Positions 7,866-16,581 of a stretch of DNA of 64,000 nt are shown here, one piece after another (positions within the stretch are counted from its first letter, which is position 1; each line of letters opens with the position of its first letter). The notes under the pieces were generated by a model. That model had not been told where the DNA came from, did no database searches, and was given only the letters and a program-made list of their open reading frames with translations. The translations under genes and the position numbers were made by a program. The stretch is from a candidate division Hyd24-12 bacterium UBA6080 (GTDB lineage: Bacteria > Fermentibacterota > Fermentibacteria > Fermentibacterales > JCC-6). The stretch covers positions 77,896-141,895 of the forward strand of contig DIXM01000004.1 in NCBI GenBank assembly GCA_002436025.1. The letters are read 5' to 3'.

Positions 7866-10038
7866 CCCCCTGCGCTTCAGAAGTTCGTGCAGCGAAGTGG
7901 AGACCATCTGCACCACACCTCCCGGCTGCCACTGCGGCTGCGGGGTGTGCCTGAGCGTTTCCGGCGGCAGGGTCACGGGCGTCAGGGGAAACCCTGCCAA
8001 TCCCTACAACCGTGGTTACATGTGCCGCAGGGGACTTGCTGTCACAGGCACCCTCGAAAACCCCGACCGTGTGCTTCACCCCATGGTCCGCACCAGGGCG
8101 GGGGTGTGGCGAAAAGCCTCCTGGAAGGAGGCACTCGATCGTGCCGCGGATTCCTTCCTTGACGCCCGTGACAGATTCGGTCCCCGTTCTGTTCTCTTCA
8201 TGAAGGGAACCGGCCGGGACATAGGCCCCTGGCTGTCCCGTCTCGCCCATGGTTTCGGGACACCCGAGTACTATGCGCTGGGACCGGGTTCGGGCTCGGC
8301 CTGCCTGATGCCGCGAATGAGTGTATGCGCCTCCCTTTTCGGGGGCTGGTTCACCGCTGACTGCTCACAGTACTTCGCGGACAGATATGACAACCCATCC
8401 TGGAAACTTCCCCAGTGCATCCTCGTCTGGGGCTCCAACCCCATTGTCTCCAACCCCGACGGCTTTCTCGGGAAGTGGATCATGGACTGCATCAGGATGG
8501 GATCGAAACTTGTCGTGGTCGACCCAAGGAACACATGGCTCGCCGGGCGGGCCGATGTTCACCTTCGGCTCAGGCCAGGTACCGACGGCGCTCTCGCAAT
8601 GACTTTTCTCAACAGGATGCAGGCCACCGGGAACTGGGACCACGAGTTTGTTCGCAAATGGGTCAGCGGTTTGGATGAGGTCTTTCTGGCCTCTTCATCC
8701 TGGAGCCCCGAAGCCGCTTCCCGTGAGTGCGGAGTTCCTTCCGAAACCATTATCCGGGGGGCCGACCTCTGGTTGAATGCTTCGCCGGGCTCTCTTCAAT
8801 GGGGTGTTTCGGTTGACATGAGCGCTTCGGCACTGGGTACGGCCCACGCCCTGACCTCCCTTGTCGCCCTGTCGGGAAACCTGGATGTACCCGGAGGGTG
8901 CGTGGTGGTTTCCGACCCTTTCGGAATTCCCAGAAGGGGGGGTCTGGAGCCTCCCCCCGGAAAGACCGGCGCCTCGCTTTACCCCATGACCACAATGGGT
9001 TACCCCTACGCAAGTTCCGATGTGCTTCTCGACGAGATGGAGGCAGGCAGGCGTGTCGAGTGCGCCTGGGTGCAGGGTTCCGGGACCGTTGTCAACGGTT
9101 TTGCAGCGCCCAGCCGGGCTGCGCGTCTCCTGTCCGGTATCGGCGAGGTTGTGGTTTGCGACCTTTTCATGACGACAACCGCCGAGCAGTTCGGAACGGT
9201 TTTCCTCCCTGTGGCCTGCTACCCTGAACGCAACGGCATTCGCAACTGGTGGTACCAGCTTGCTGCCGTGAACAAGGCCGTTGAACCGTTGGGCGAAGCC
9301 CGCAGCGACATGGAGATAGTCCTGGATTTTGGGCGAAGGGTTGCACCCGCTCATTTCCCCTGGACTGACGTCGAGGGCTGGTTCGATAATGTGCTGGAGC
9401 CGTCGGGGATGACATGGAAAGAGCTGTCGGACAGGGGATGGGTCATGCCCGGAACCGAATACAGAAAACACGAGAAGGGGCTGCTACGGCCCGATGGTTT
9501 GACGGGTTTTCCCACTCCAACGGGCAAAGTTGAACTGCAGCCGGAAATCATGGGGCTGGCGGGAATTCTTCCGGCCCCGTGGTACGTGCCTCCGCCAGCG
9601 CAGGACGAAGCCCATCCCTTTATGCTCACAACTGGCGCCAGAACACCTTTCTTCTTCCATTCAGAGCACAGGAACGTGAAGTGTCTGCTGGAGAAGAACC
9701 CTCTGCCACTCGTGGAGATAAACCCTTCCGATGCTGCATCCCTGGGCATTGGCGAAGGGGAATGGGTTACCCTGTCGTCACCCTGGGGAAGCTGCGGAAG
9801 GGTGGTTCGCATCACCGAAACCGTACCGCCGGGCACATTGATGGCACAGCACGGATGGTGGCCGCCCGGGCTTCCTGAGGAGACGGGGCGACTGCTCAAC
9901 ATCAACAACCTGCTGTCCGAGGGAATGCAGGGCAGGGGCGGGCTGGGTTATCCCTTCAGGTGCATTCCCTGCGGCATCTCGCCCGGCCCGGCACTGCTTC
10001 CCGTGAAAGAACCACAGGAAGGGAGCAATTGCGATTGA
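7855..10038 (+). CDS. Mo/W-bis-MGD oxidoreductase of the DMSO reductase superfamily
   Basis: 727 residues with no Tat or Sec signal, so probably cytoplasmic. The N-terminus is a [4Fe-4S] domain, but with unusual Cys spacing: C19, C25, C27, C29, C32, then C57 in R-G-Y-M-C-R-R-G. It is followed by the standard L-x-x-P-M-V-R ... G-V-W-R-K-A-S-W-K-E-A-L block and pterin-binding segments such as V-W-G-S-N-P, V-V-V-D-P-R-N-T and L-R-P-G-T-D-G-A-L. The C-terminal dinucleotide-binding domain has H-P-F-M-L-T-T-G-A-R and H-G-W-W-P-P-G. The tail and length suggest the acetylene-hydratase/polysulfide-reductase-like branch, but the reaction cannot be deduced. No electron-transfer or membrane subunit is adjacent. 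The gene overlaps its neighbours on both sides (11 and 4 bases) and leads a run of radical SAM genes. Confidence 0.85.
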   Translation: MVIDPLRFRSSCSEVETICTTPPGCHCGCGVCLSVSGGRVTGVRGNPANPYNRGYMCRRGLAVTGTLENPDRVLHPMVRTRAGVWRKASWKEALDRAADSFLDARDRFGPRSVLFMKGTGRDIGPWLSRLAHGFGTPEYYALGPGSGSACLMPRMSVCASLFGGWFTADCSQYFADRYDNPSWKLPQCILVWGSNPIVSNPDGFLGKWIMDCIRMGSKLVVVDPRNTWLAGRADVHLRLRPGTDGALAMTFLNRMQATGNWDHEFVRKWVSGLDEVFLASSSWSPEAASRECGVPSETIIRGADLWLNASPGSLQWGVSVDMSASALGTAHALTSLVALSGNLDVPGGCVVVSDPFGIPRRGGLEPPPGKTGASLYPMTTMGYPYASSDVLLDEMEAGRRVECAWVQGSGTVVNGFAAPSRAARLLSGIGEVVVCDLFMTTTAEQFGTVFLPVACYPERNGIRNWWYQLAAVNKAVEPLGEARSDMEIVLDFGRRVAPAHFPWTDVEGWFDNVLEPSGMTWKELSDRGWVMPGTEYRKHEKGLLRPDGLTGFPTPTGKVELQPEIMGLAGILPAPWYVPPPAQDEAHPFMLTTGARTPFFFHSEHRNVKCLLEKNPLPLVEINPSDAASLGIGEGEWVTLSSPWGSCGRVVRITETVPPGTLMAQHGWWPPGLPEETGRLLNINNLLSEGMQGRGGLGYPFRCIPCGISPGPALLPVKEPQEGSNCD

Positions 10039-10808
10039 GCTTGACAGAGGATTGCTTCACCGGCTTTTTGGAGTCCGTACCGCAAAGGCTCGGATTTCGT
10101 ACAGCGGGGTTGGGTGAAGTCCCACTGGAAGAAGCCCTGGGAATGATCGCAGAAGCCGGGTACACCATGGTCGAGTTCTGCATGGAGCATCGTGATTCAT
10201 CGTCCTATGGCGGGAGCCTCTCAGGTCTTGGCTTGTCATCGGTGAGCTATCACGGGAAGAAAGACACTCCGGATGTACGTGAAAGAATGATCCATTCGGC
10301 TGTCGGGAAGGCGTGTGAACTCGGAGCCGGGGTTTTGGTACTCGGCTCACCCTTGAGTGCTCTCTGCAGCCGTGAGTCTTTCTTCGAGGAGTGCTCCAGG
10401 GTGATGAAAATGCTTCCATCAGGCATGAGACCCGCCTGGGAGCCCGAGCCGGGAACCGTTTTGAAGGATCTTGCCGTGTTCGGGGAGCTGGCGGATCACC
10501 TGGGTTCGGAAGCCGGGCTAAACCTCGATTTCGGCCACGCCTTTCTTGACGGATCGAGCCCTTCCGGGGCGGTGCAGGCATACGGCGACAGGATCCTGCA
10601 CACGCACATCGAAGACATTGCCTGCGGGGTCCATCGGCACCTCCTGCCCGGCCACGGTGAGTTTCCATGGAAGGCCATGTTAAAGGCGCTTGCCGGGATA
10701 CGTTATTCCGGGCCGCTTGTTGTTGACCTGTTCGAGCTTCCGGTCGCACCCCTGACATATGTTAAGGCTTCCTACAGTGGAGTCCTTCGAGAACTGGGGG
10801 TTACATGA
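10035..10808 (+). CDS. Xylose-isomerase-like TIM-barrel protein (sugar phosphate isomerase/endonuclease IV superfamily)
   Basis: About 257 residues. I place the start at TTG 10035, which overlaps the previous stop as TTGA and lies nine bases after GGGAG; a GTG at 9960 is open but lies wholly inside the upstream gene. The protein has alternating strands and helices with superfamily metal-site candidates: the E in M-V-E-F-C-M-E near residue 45, E in A-W-E-P-E-P, D-F-G-H-A in the middle, H-T-H-I-E-D, and E-L at the last strand. Members isomerise or epimerise sugars, or process polyols and keto acids. Its close coupling to a Mo/W enzyme and radical SAM genes suggests a shared substrate, but nothing in the sequence identifies it. 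Confidence 0.75.
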   Translation: MSLTEDCFTGFLESVPQRLGFRTAGLGEVPLEEALGMIAEAGYTMVEFCMEHRDSSSYGGSLSGLGLSSVSYHGKKDTPDVRERMIHSAVGKACELGAGVLVLGSPLSALCSRESFFEECSRVMKMLPSGMRPAWEPEPGTVLKDLAVFGELADHLGSEAGLNLDFGHAFLDGSSPSGAVQAYGDRILHTHIEDIACGVHRHLLPGHGEFPWKAMLKALAGIRYSGPLVVDLFELPVAPLTYVKASYSGVLRELGVT

Positions 10809-11839
10809 AGGCAACGGGATATTCCATCGGGGTCGGTCTCACCTCCGCATGTCCTTTCTCATGCGATCACTGTTATTCGGGGGCGGGACGCAATCCTGTT
10901 GATCTCGACCCCTCCAGGTTGTTCCGCTTCATGGACAGCTTTCAGGTTTCGGCGATCAACCTCGGAACCGGTGAATCGTGCATGCACCCCCAGTTCCTGC
11001 CCGTTGTGAACGAAATCCTTGATCGCGGGGTCCCGTTGGCGCTGACAACGGCGGGTCCCAGCCTTTCGGCGCTGCCGGACAGCACGCTGGTCAGATTGCA
11101 TGATGTGGACCTTTCACTCGATTACCCGGTTGCTGCACTGCATGACGCGGTGAGGGCACCGGGGGCTTTCGACATGGTTCTCGGGGGAGTCCGTCGCTGC
11201 AGGGAGCTTGGGGTAACGGTTTCGCTGGCCATGTGCCTCATGAAGAGCAATGCGGAACACATGGAGGGCATGTGCCGGCTTGCCCGCGAGCTTGGCGTAT
11301 CCCTTCGTGTAAACGTTTACAAGCCCGTATTCAGTGATGATCCGAAACCTTCCTTCGGCGTGTTCTGGAACGCTATCTCAGACTTTTTCAGGGAGACCGC
11401 AGCGGTTTCCTGCTCCGAACCGGTAGTGAACGCCGCACTGGCATATCACGGTAACCCATGCTCATCCGCGGGATCACCCTGCGGGATCCACGGTTTTCGG
11501 ATCTCCCCGGCAGGAGAGGTCCTGCCGTGCGTCTACTGGGGACCAACGGGGATAAGCATGGAGAGGATCATCGCCGAACCGGAGCTTCTGGAAGTGTGCG
11601 GTGCGACGTGTCACGGCGCAGCGCTGCCCGCAGAGTGTGAGGACTGTCCCTGGAGAAGCGTCTGTGTGGGAGGGTGCGCCGGACGACGTTACTACACAGG
11701 GCTTTCGGGTCCGGACGAGTACTGCTTTCACCTGAGGGGTGTTCGCCCGCCCGAACTGAAACCTGCTTCCGGATCCTCTGAAGGCTACATCCACGCCGGG
11801 TATCTGTGCACAATGATCGGCCGACCAGTTGGAAGCTAA
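10805..11839 (+). CDS. Radical SAM/SPASM domain protein A
   Basis: 344 residues starting at ATG 10805 (ATGA overlap). The radical SAM cluster motif is C16-P-F-S-C20-D-H-C23, which ligates the [4Fe-4S] used to cleave S-adenosylmethionine. Next come N-L-G-T-G-E-S in place of the usual G-G-E-P strand, then T-T-A-G-P. The C-terminal SPASM region is rich in Cys: C-S-S-A-G-S-P-C-G, V-L-P-C-V-Y-W-G, C-E-D-C-P-W-R-S-V-C-V-G-G-C and a last D-E-Y-C-F-H, consistent with two auxiliary clusters. SPASM proteins mostly modify peptides or maturate enzymes. It is the first of three SPASM genes in a row here, so the three may act in series. Confidence 0.88.
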   Translation: MKATGYSIGVGLTSACPFSCDHCYSGAGRNPVDLDPSRLFRFMDSFQVSAINLGTGESCMHPQFLPVVNEILDRGVPLALTTAGPSLSALPDSTLVRLHDVDLSLDYPVAALHDAVRAPGAFDMVLGGVRRCRELGVTVSLAMCLMKSNAEHMEGMCRLARELGVSLRVNVYKPVFSDDPKPSFGVFWNAISDFFRETAAVSCSEPVVNAALAYHGNPCSSAGSPCGIHGFRISPAGEVLPCVYWGPTGISMERIIAEPELLEVCGATCHGAALPAECEDCPWRSVCVGGCAGRRYYTGLSGPDEYCFHLRGVRPPELKPASGSSEGYIHAGYLCTMIGRPVGS

Positions 11840-13145
11840 CGGTTTTCTGCATCACTTCGTTTCCCCGGGGGGGATTGGCGCAGTTTTCAACTCACTCACG
11901 CTTGAGATCACAACAAATCTCCACAGCCCCTCACCCTTCGATCCTGAAACCATTCTGGAAAGCTGCAGGAGCTTCTGCTCATCCCCTTCCGTCACCATGG
12001 CGACCTTTTTCGTAACCGGCGACTGTCCCCGGAAGTGCGGTTACTGCTTTGTGCCCGGCACGCTGGGAACCTTGACCACCGCCGAGGTCGATCACGGGCT
12101 GGAAATGCTTTCCGACCTTGCACCGGGAAAAGCGGACATACTCATCTACGGCGGTGAGCCGCTTCTCAAGCCTGAGATCGTGTTGCGGATAATCCGGGGA
12201 TCAGGGGATGACCGGAATCTTTGCCTTGCCACGGGCGGATGGGGTGTCTCCCGGGAGGTGGCAGGTGCCCTGGCGGAACGCAACGGTTTCGTGATAGTCA
12301 GTATCGACGGCGCAAAGGGCGTTCACAACGAACTGCGGCCTCTTTCGGGAGGTGATTCGTTCCAGTCCGCCGTCAGGACGTTCCACGCCTTCCGTGATGC
12401 CGGTTGCCGCGTGGGGATTAGTCTGACGGTCACAAGGGGGAACGCCGGCAGGGTGCGGGAGGATTTCGGTTACCTTATGGAGACCCTCAAACCTGATGAC
12501 ATGGGTATAAATGCATGGATGCATCCGAGGCCGGGTCTCAGTTCCAATCCGTTCGAAGCCCGCTGGGAGGATGTTTTCGATGCAGTGACGGGTTGTCTCT
12601 CCGATGCCCTTTCCGCCGGGATGTACGTTGAGCAGCTCTTCCGGCGACTGAGACCTCTCGTCACCCGCGCTCCAAGGCTCAGAGACTGCCCTTCCAGGGG
12701 GGGCAGGCTTGTTTTCGTTCCCGGGGGCGGAGTCAGCCCGTGTGACTGCATGGCGGCAGCGGGAGTGAATACGGTCCTCGACCGGCAAGGGATCCAGAAG
12801 CTGCTTTCCGACTTTTCAACGCTCGTTCCCGTTTTCAGGGAAGGGTGCCTTTCCTGCCCCTGCGTTGCCCTTTGCGGCGGCGGGTGTCTTTACGACGCGC
12901 TTGCGTGTACCGGGTGCCTTACCGGTGTCAGGGAGGAGCGTTGCAGTTACGAGAGGGCGCTGCTGAAGTGGATGGTGGGCACCATTTTGGATAATCAGCT
13001 CCTGGACAGGAAACCGGGGGTCCTTTCCATCGGAGAGATGACCGCCTTTCTCCCGGATGGGATCCTCGAAAAGGCCCGGATGCCACAACCCGAGGCCATG
13101 CTTGGGGGGGAGATGACATGCCTGCAACGGGCTGGGTCAAACTGA
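11829..13145 (+). CDS. Radical SAM/SPASM domain protein B (peptide-maturase-like)
   Basis: 438 residues; the only good start is TTG at 11829, overlapping the previous gene by 11 bases, without a clear ribosome site. An N-terminal segment F-V-S-P-G-G-I-G-A-V-F-N-S-L-T-L-E precedes the core and resembles the N-terminal strand of peptide-modifying SPASM enzymes. The radical SAM motif is C-P-R-K-C-G-Y-C, followed by I-Y-G-G-E-P-L-L and V-S-I-D-G. The SPASM part has R-D-C-P-S-R-G-G-R, V-S-P-C-D-C and C-L-S-C-P-C-V-A-L-C-G-G-G-C, then further Cys. It is a clear paralogue of the next gene in overall plan. The substrate peptide is not recognisable nearby. Confidence 0.87.
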   Translation: MEANGFLHHFVSPGGIGAVFNSLTLEITTNLHSPSPFDPETILESCRSFCSSPSVTMATFFVTGDCPRKCGYCFVPGTLGTLTTAEVDHGLEMLSDLAPGKADILIYGGEPLLKPEIVLRIIRGSGDDRNLCLATGGWGVSREVAGALAERNGFVIVSIDGAKGVHNELRPLSGGDSFQSAVRTFHAFRDAGCRVGISLTVTRGNAGRVREDFGYLMETLKPDDMGINAWMHPRPGLSSNPFEARWEDVFDAVTGCLSDALSAGMYVEQLFRRLRPLVTRAPRLRDCPSRGGRLVFVPGGGVSPCDCMAAAGVNTVLDRQGIQKLLSDFSTLVPVFREGCLSCPCVALCGGGCLYDALACTGCLTGVREERCSYERALLKWMVGTILDNQLLDRKPGVLSIGEMTAFLPDGILEKARMPQPEAMLGGEMTCLQRAGSN

Positions 13146-14293
13146 GGGAAAACTGCTTTGTGAACCCCTTCTCCATTGAGTTCTTCTATGGCGGGACTCC
13201 CCCGTCGGACGGACCGGTCTCGCCGCCACCCGAGCCGCCGCTTCGGCTAAGGGCCGTACAGGCGGTAGTTACGGGGAGGTGCAACCTCATGTGCACCTAT
13301 TGCAGTGCCCGGATCGCGGGGGGGTTCAAGGGCGACATGGACTCAGCCACACTCGATGCGGTCCTCTCACATTCCCATCCGGAATCACTGCTTCTCGTGA
13401 CGGGGGGTGAGCCGCTTCTTCACCCGGCGGCCGTGAGAACCCTTATCCGGGGCTGGAGCGGGCAGTCCGTTCTTTTCACCAACGGATCCCTTCTCGACCG
13501 GGGGACCGCTCAGTTCCTGAAGGAGTACGGTACTGCACTGGTCGTCTCCATGGACGGGTTCGAGAGTGAACACAACAGGTTCAGGGGCGATTCCTGGAAA
13601 TCCGCCGCGGCAGCCCTCGATCTGGCCCGCGAAACGGGGCTGCCCGCCGGTATCTCACTGGTCACAGGACCCCATAACGCCCGGTCGCTTCCAGAAAGCC
13701 TTTACGGACTTCTGGAGAGATTTGCCCCCGCAAGTTTCGGGGTGAACATCCAGCACTACACCCCAGGTGCGTTCTCGCCCATCACCGCAGAAGAATACTC
13801 ACGGATCATCCTCGGGGCGTACAGGTTCAGCCTTGAAACCGGGGTGTTCGTCGACCAGGTGGCCAGAAGGCTGCTGCCCATCGTGACAGGTCATTTCCGG
13901 CACAGGGACTGTGCCGCCCAGGGGGGAAAGATCGTTTTCCGTCCGGACGGCTCCGTCAGCAGTTGTGTTAACACAGCAGGGATCGAAGAGTGGGGAAACA
14001 GAAATCCGGTTAACAATCCTTTTTGTGTGGCCTGCCCTGCCCTTGGCGTCTGCGGCGGAGGGTGCACCTGGGACGGCATTCACCTGACCCCAACAGGCTG
14101 CGGCCCCGACCCCAGGAACTGCGTCTGGACTCTCGACCTTCTCAGGGCTGTTTCGAAAACGGTGGAGGAGAGGCTTCCCGATTCTGTCGTGCGACCATCC
14201 CGCGGTTTCCTCACATCCCTCTTCGAAAACCTCTGCAGAAGGGCAGGATCGCCCCTTGCGCAGTCGCTCGGGCATGGAGAGGAAGACCGATGA
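13118..14293 (+). CDS. Radical SAM/SPASM domain protein C (peptide-maturase-like)
   Basis: 391 residues from ATG 13118, preceded by a strong G-rich ribosome site and overlapping the previous gene by 28 bases. An N-terminal strand E-N-C-F-V-N-P-F-S-I-E-F-F matches the plan of gene B. The radical SAM motif is C-N-L-M-C-T-Y-C, with V-T-G-G-E-P-L-L-H and V-S-M-D-G-F. The SPASM region reads C-A-A-Q-G-G-K-I-V-F, V-S-S-C-V-N and C-V-A-C-P-A-L-G-V-C-G-G-G-C, plus C-G-P-D-P-R-N-C. The C-A-x-x-G-G and C-G-G-G-C elements are shared with gene B, so the two are probably ancient duplicates. It likely modifies a peptide or a neighbouring protein. Confidence 0.88.
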   Translation: MPATGWVKLRENCFVNPFSIEFFYGGTPPSDGPVSPPPEPPLRLRAVQAVVTGRCNLMCTYCSARIAGGFKGDMDSATLDAVLSHSHPESLLLVTGGEPLLHPAAVRTLIRGWSGQSVLFTNGSLLDRGTAQFLKEYGTALVVSMDGFESEHNRFRGDSWKSAAAALDLARETGLPAGISLVTGPHNARSLPESLYGLLERFAPASFGVNIQHYTPGAFSPITAEEYSRIILGAYRFSLETGVFVDQVARRLLPIVTGHFRHRDCAAQGGKIVFRPDGSVSSCVNTAGIEEWGNRNPVNNPFCVACPALGVCGGGCTWDGIHLTPTGCGPDPRNCVWTLDLLRAVSKTVEERLPDSVVRPSRGFLTSLFENLCRRAGSPLAQSLGHGEEDR

Positions 14294-14901
14294 AAGGCTG
14301 GAACCGGGAAAAGGTGGCGGCGTACTCTGTGGGAAGGTTGCCTTCCCCGGCTGACGATTGTGTTGTTGATATTCTGCGGGGAAGGGAACACATCCTTGAA
14401 ATGGGGTGCGGTCCGGCAGTGGTCTCAGGCAGGCTGTCCGCGTCGCAACTGGTGTGTACCGACATATCCGAGGCCTTTCTGCCTGTGGCAAGGGTTAACG
14501 CACCTGCGTCAACAGTTCTGTGCGCGGATCCCGTGACGCTCCCATTCAGGGACGGTGTGTTCGACACGGTTCTTGCCATGGCCGTCCTCCATCATCTGGA
14601 AAAGTCAAACCTTGATACCGCACTTCAGGAATCCTGTCGGGTGTTGAAACCCAGGGGCTGGTTCCTTCTCCTGGAGGACTGGTCTTTTACCGATCCCTCT
14701 CCAACAGAACTGGAAGCGAAGAAAGCGCGTTTTGAAAAGGGTCAGGACGAATTCCACCTGACGTGGGCCGAATGGGACTCAGCCTTGGGGAGCGCCGGGT
14801 TCGACCTGCTCAAACGGCAATGGCCCGAAAGGCTGTTTGGTGATCCCTCAGAAAAGAGAAGGGTGCGGATGATGGCTGCCCTTTATTCAAGGCGGCTTTG
14901 A
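14290..14901 (+). CDS. Class I SAM-dependent methyltransferase
   Basis: 203 residues starting at ATG 14290, overlapping the previous stop as ATGA. The SAM-binding motif I is I-L-E-M-G-C-G-P-A; the acidic end of strand 2 is C-T-D-I-S-E-A, and motif IV is F-D-T-V-L-A-M-A-V-L-H-H-L. A post-motif strand has L-K-P-R-G-W-F-L-L-L-E-D. This is the UbiE/Methyltransf_11 arrangement. Members methylate small molecules, lipids or peptides; here its position inside a radical SAM operon suggests the same product as its neighbours. There is no membrane segment. Confidence 0.85.
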   Translation: MKGWNREKVAAYSVGRLPSPADDCVVDILRGREHILEMGCGPAVVSGRLSASQLVCTDISEAFLPVARVNAPASTVLCADPVTLPFRDGVFDTVLAMAVLHHLEKSNLDTALQESCRVLKPRGWFLLLEDWSFTDPSPTELEAKKARFEKGQDEFHLTWAEWDSALGSAGFDLLKRQWPERLFGDPSEKRRVRMMAALYSRRL

Positions 14902-16043
14902 AAACACTTCTCGTTCAGTCATGGCTGGGGAGGACCCAGCATCCGGTGGCGCCTCTGGGATTGCTTTCCGTGGCGTCGTCCATGCCGGGCAGTGTGGAGA
15001 TAGTCGATCTTAACGTCAGCAATGATCCCCTCCGCATGCTCACAGAGAAGCTTGATTCCCTGAAGCCCGATGTGGTGGGAATCTCCCTTCGAAATGCCGA
15101 CACCACGAACGCGTTCGATCCGTACAGCTATCTGCCCGCCTTTCTGAAACAGGTGAGTATCGTGGCCCAAAGGGCTCCCCGGGCGGAGATACTGGCCGGA
15201 GGGGCTGGCTACAGCCTGTTCCACCGGGAACTGGAGGCCGTGGCACGAGTGATAAGCGCCGGAACCGTTGGCCATTACGAAAACAGTATTGCAATGCCCT
15301 CCTGGGACCTGATCGACCTCGAGCCTTACCTCCCGTTCCAGAGAAACCTTTCCATTGGAGTGGAAGTCAGCAGGGGCTGTGATCTCAAGTGTTCATACTG
15401 CGTCTACCCGTCACTGTCCGGGGCGCATAAGCAGGACAAACCGCCTGAAGACGTCCGCACCGAAGTACTTATGCTGAGAGCCAGGGGAGTAAGGCACCTT
15501 TTCCTGTGCGCTCCCGTTCTGAACCACAGACCTGGAAGGGCAGAGGAAGTGGCGCTGGCAATGGCCGGGACAGGTATGACCTGGGAGGCCTACCACTCTC
15601 CGCTGGGTTTTTCCCAGACCTATGCAGACCTGGCCCGTGAATCGGGCTGTACCACCGTCAGTTTCAGCCCGGATGGCGGAAGCGACTCGGACATGTTGGC
15701 CCTCGGGAAGGATTTCACGACCCGGGATATGGAAACAGCTGTCGAAAATGCCGCTCGGGCTGGTCTGAAAGTGTGCATCGGGCTGTTTCCCTACCTGCCC
15801 TGGTCATCCCCGATGTCAATGATCCGGGCGTTCATCAAGGGAAGGAAGTGGGGGGCAATTGCCGGCACCGGTCTGGCCAGGCTGCGCTTCGGCGCTGTAA
15901 GAAGGCTTCCGGGAAGCTCGTTCGGGCCGGGCAGACCAGCGCTTCATGGAGCTGTTCCTTCGGGTGAGTTCGTTCTGCCCGGAAAGCCCTGGGTTGCACT
16001 TTTCAGGTTCTTCAGGGCGGCATTTGAAAAGCAGCTGGGTTGA
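14898..16043 (+). CDS. B12-binding-type radical SAM protein
   Basis: 381 residues from TTG 14898 (TTGA overlap). The first 130 residues form a cobalamin-binding-like Rossmann domain: P-L-G-L-L-S-V-A-S, then I-V-D-L-N-V, L-K-P-D-V-V-G-I-S and I-L-A-G-G-A-G. The usual D-x-H-x-x-G of B12-binding domains is not obvious, so cobalamin may or may not bind. The radical SAM motif is C-D-L-K-C-S-Y-C after V-E-V-S-R-G. Members carry out methylations, ring closures or methylthiolations. The gene ends the forward operon; its 3' end overlaps the tail of a reverse-strand gene by about 30 bases. Confidence 0.83.
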   Translation: MKTLLVQSWLGRTQHPVAPLGLLSVASSMPGSVEIVDLNVSNDPLRMLTEKLDSLKPDVVGISLRNADTTNAFDPYSYLPAFLKQVSIVAQRAPRAEILAGGAGYSLFHRELEAVARVISAGTVGHYENSIAMPSWDLIDLEPYLPFQRNLSIGVEVSRGCDLKCSYCVYPSLSGAHKQDKPPEDVRTEVLMLRARGVRHLFLCAPVLNHRPGRAEEVALAMAGTGMTWEAYHSPLGFSQTYADLARESGCTTVSFSPDGGSDSDMLALGKDFTTRDMETAVENAARAGLKVCIGLFPYLPWSSPMSMIRAFIKGRKWGAIAGTGLARLRFGAVRRLPGSSFGPGRPALHGAVPSGEFVLPGKPWVALFRFFRAAFEKQLG

Positions 16044-16515
16044 TGCCCATGTCGGATTCTTCCATTCTGGATACCAGAATCCCGGAAAACTCCGAGTCCC
16101 TTTGAAGGACATGTCTTATCCCCGCCTTTCCCGACCAGGCAAGCCGCAGGGTCGCGACGACGGTTCCGGTGGAGAGGACCGTGAGTTCCCCGGGTGGGCC
16201 GTACTTCGGAAGAAGATCCAGTGGAAAGGCGAACGGGGCGCAGGAACTGAAGAGGTGGCCGCCGCGAAGGGTGTAGAGGAAGTAGGGAAGCCTGGCCTCG
16301 ACTATGGTTTCGAACCTTATTGTGTGAAAGGCGCTGCCACTGTCCCTGAAGGCTCCAGCCCACAGTTTTTTCCCGGATATGAACGTGAAAAAGTTCTCGA
16401 CGGGCCTTTCCCTGCGAATGGAAAGCGGGGAAACGGGAAACTGCGTCTCCCAGTCAGGTGTTCCTTCGGGTATCCGAGTTTCCGTTACGTCCCTTTTTTC
16501 TTTTGTTCCCAACAT
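16012..16515 (-). CDS. Hypothetical protein, 167 residues
   Basis: I prefer this reverse-strand reading over the forward one because ATG 16515 follows a strong AAGGGAGG ribosome site at the right spacing, and its sequence has a believable mix of hydrophobic strands. No signal peptide is visible. The N-terminal third is polar (T-E-T-R-I-P-E-G-T-P-D-W-E-T); the middle has F-E-T-I-V-E-A-R-L-P-Y-F-L-Y-T-L-R-G-G and P-L-D-L-L-P-K-Y-G. I recognise no family. It sits tail-to-tail with the B12-type radical SAM gene and divergently from the nucleotidyltransferase, so it might belong to either or to neither. Confidence 0.5.
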   Translation of the reverse strand: MLGTKEKRDVTETRIPEGTPDWETQFPVSPLSIRRERPVENFFTFISGKKLWAGAFRDSGSAFHTIRFETIVEARLPYFLYTLRGGHLFSSCAPFAFPLDLLPKYGPPGELTVLSTGTVVATLRLAWSGKAGIRHVLQRDSEFSGILVSRMEESDMGINPAAFQMPP

Positions 16516-16581
16516 GCGCCCCTCCCTTGATGGTGCCCATGATGGAGCTGTTCTGTTAAGGATGTGTTTCCCGTTTGTGAA

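Noticed and set aside
15946..16530. Forward frame of 194 codons opposite the 16012-16515 gene
   Set aside because: No ribosome site and biased composition; the reverse reading has AAGGGAGG and a more natural sequence.
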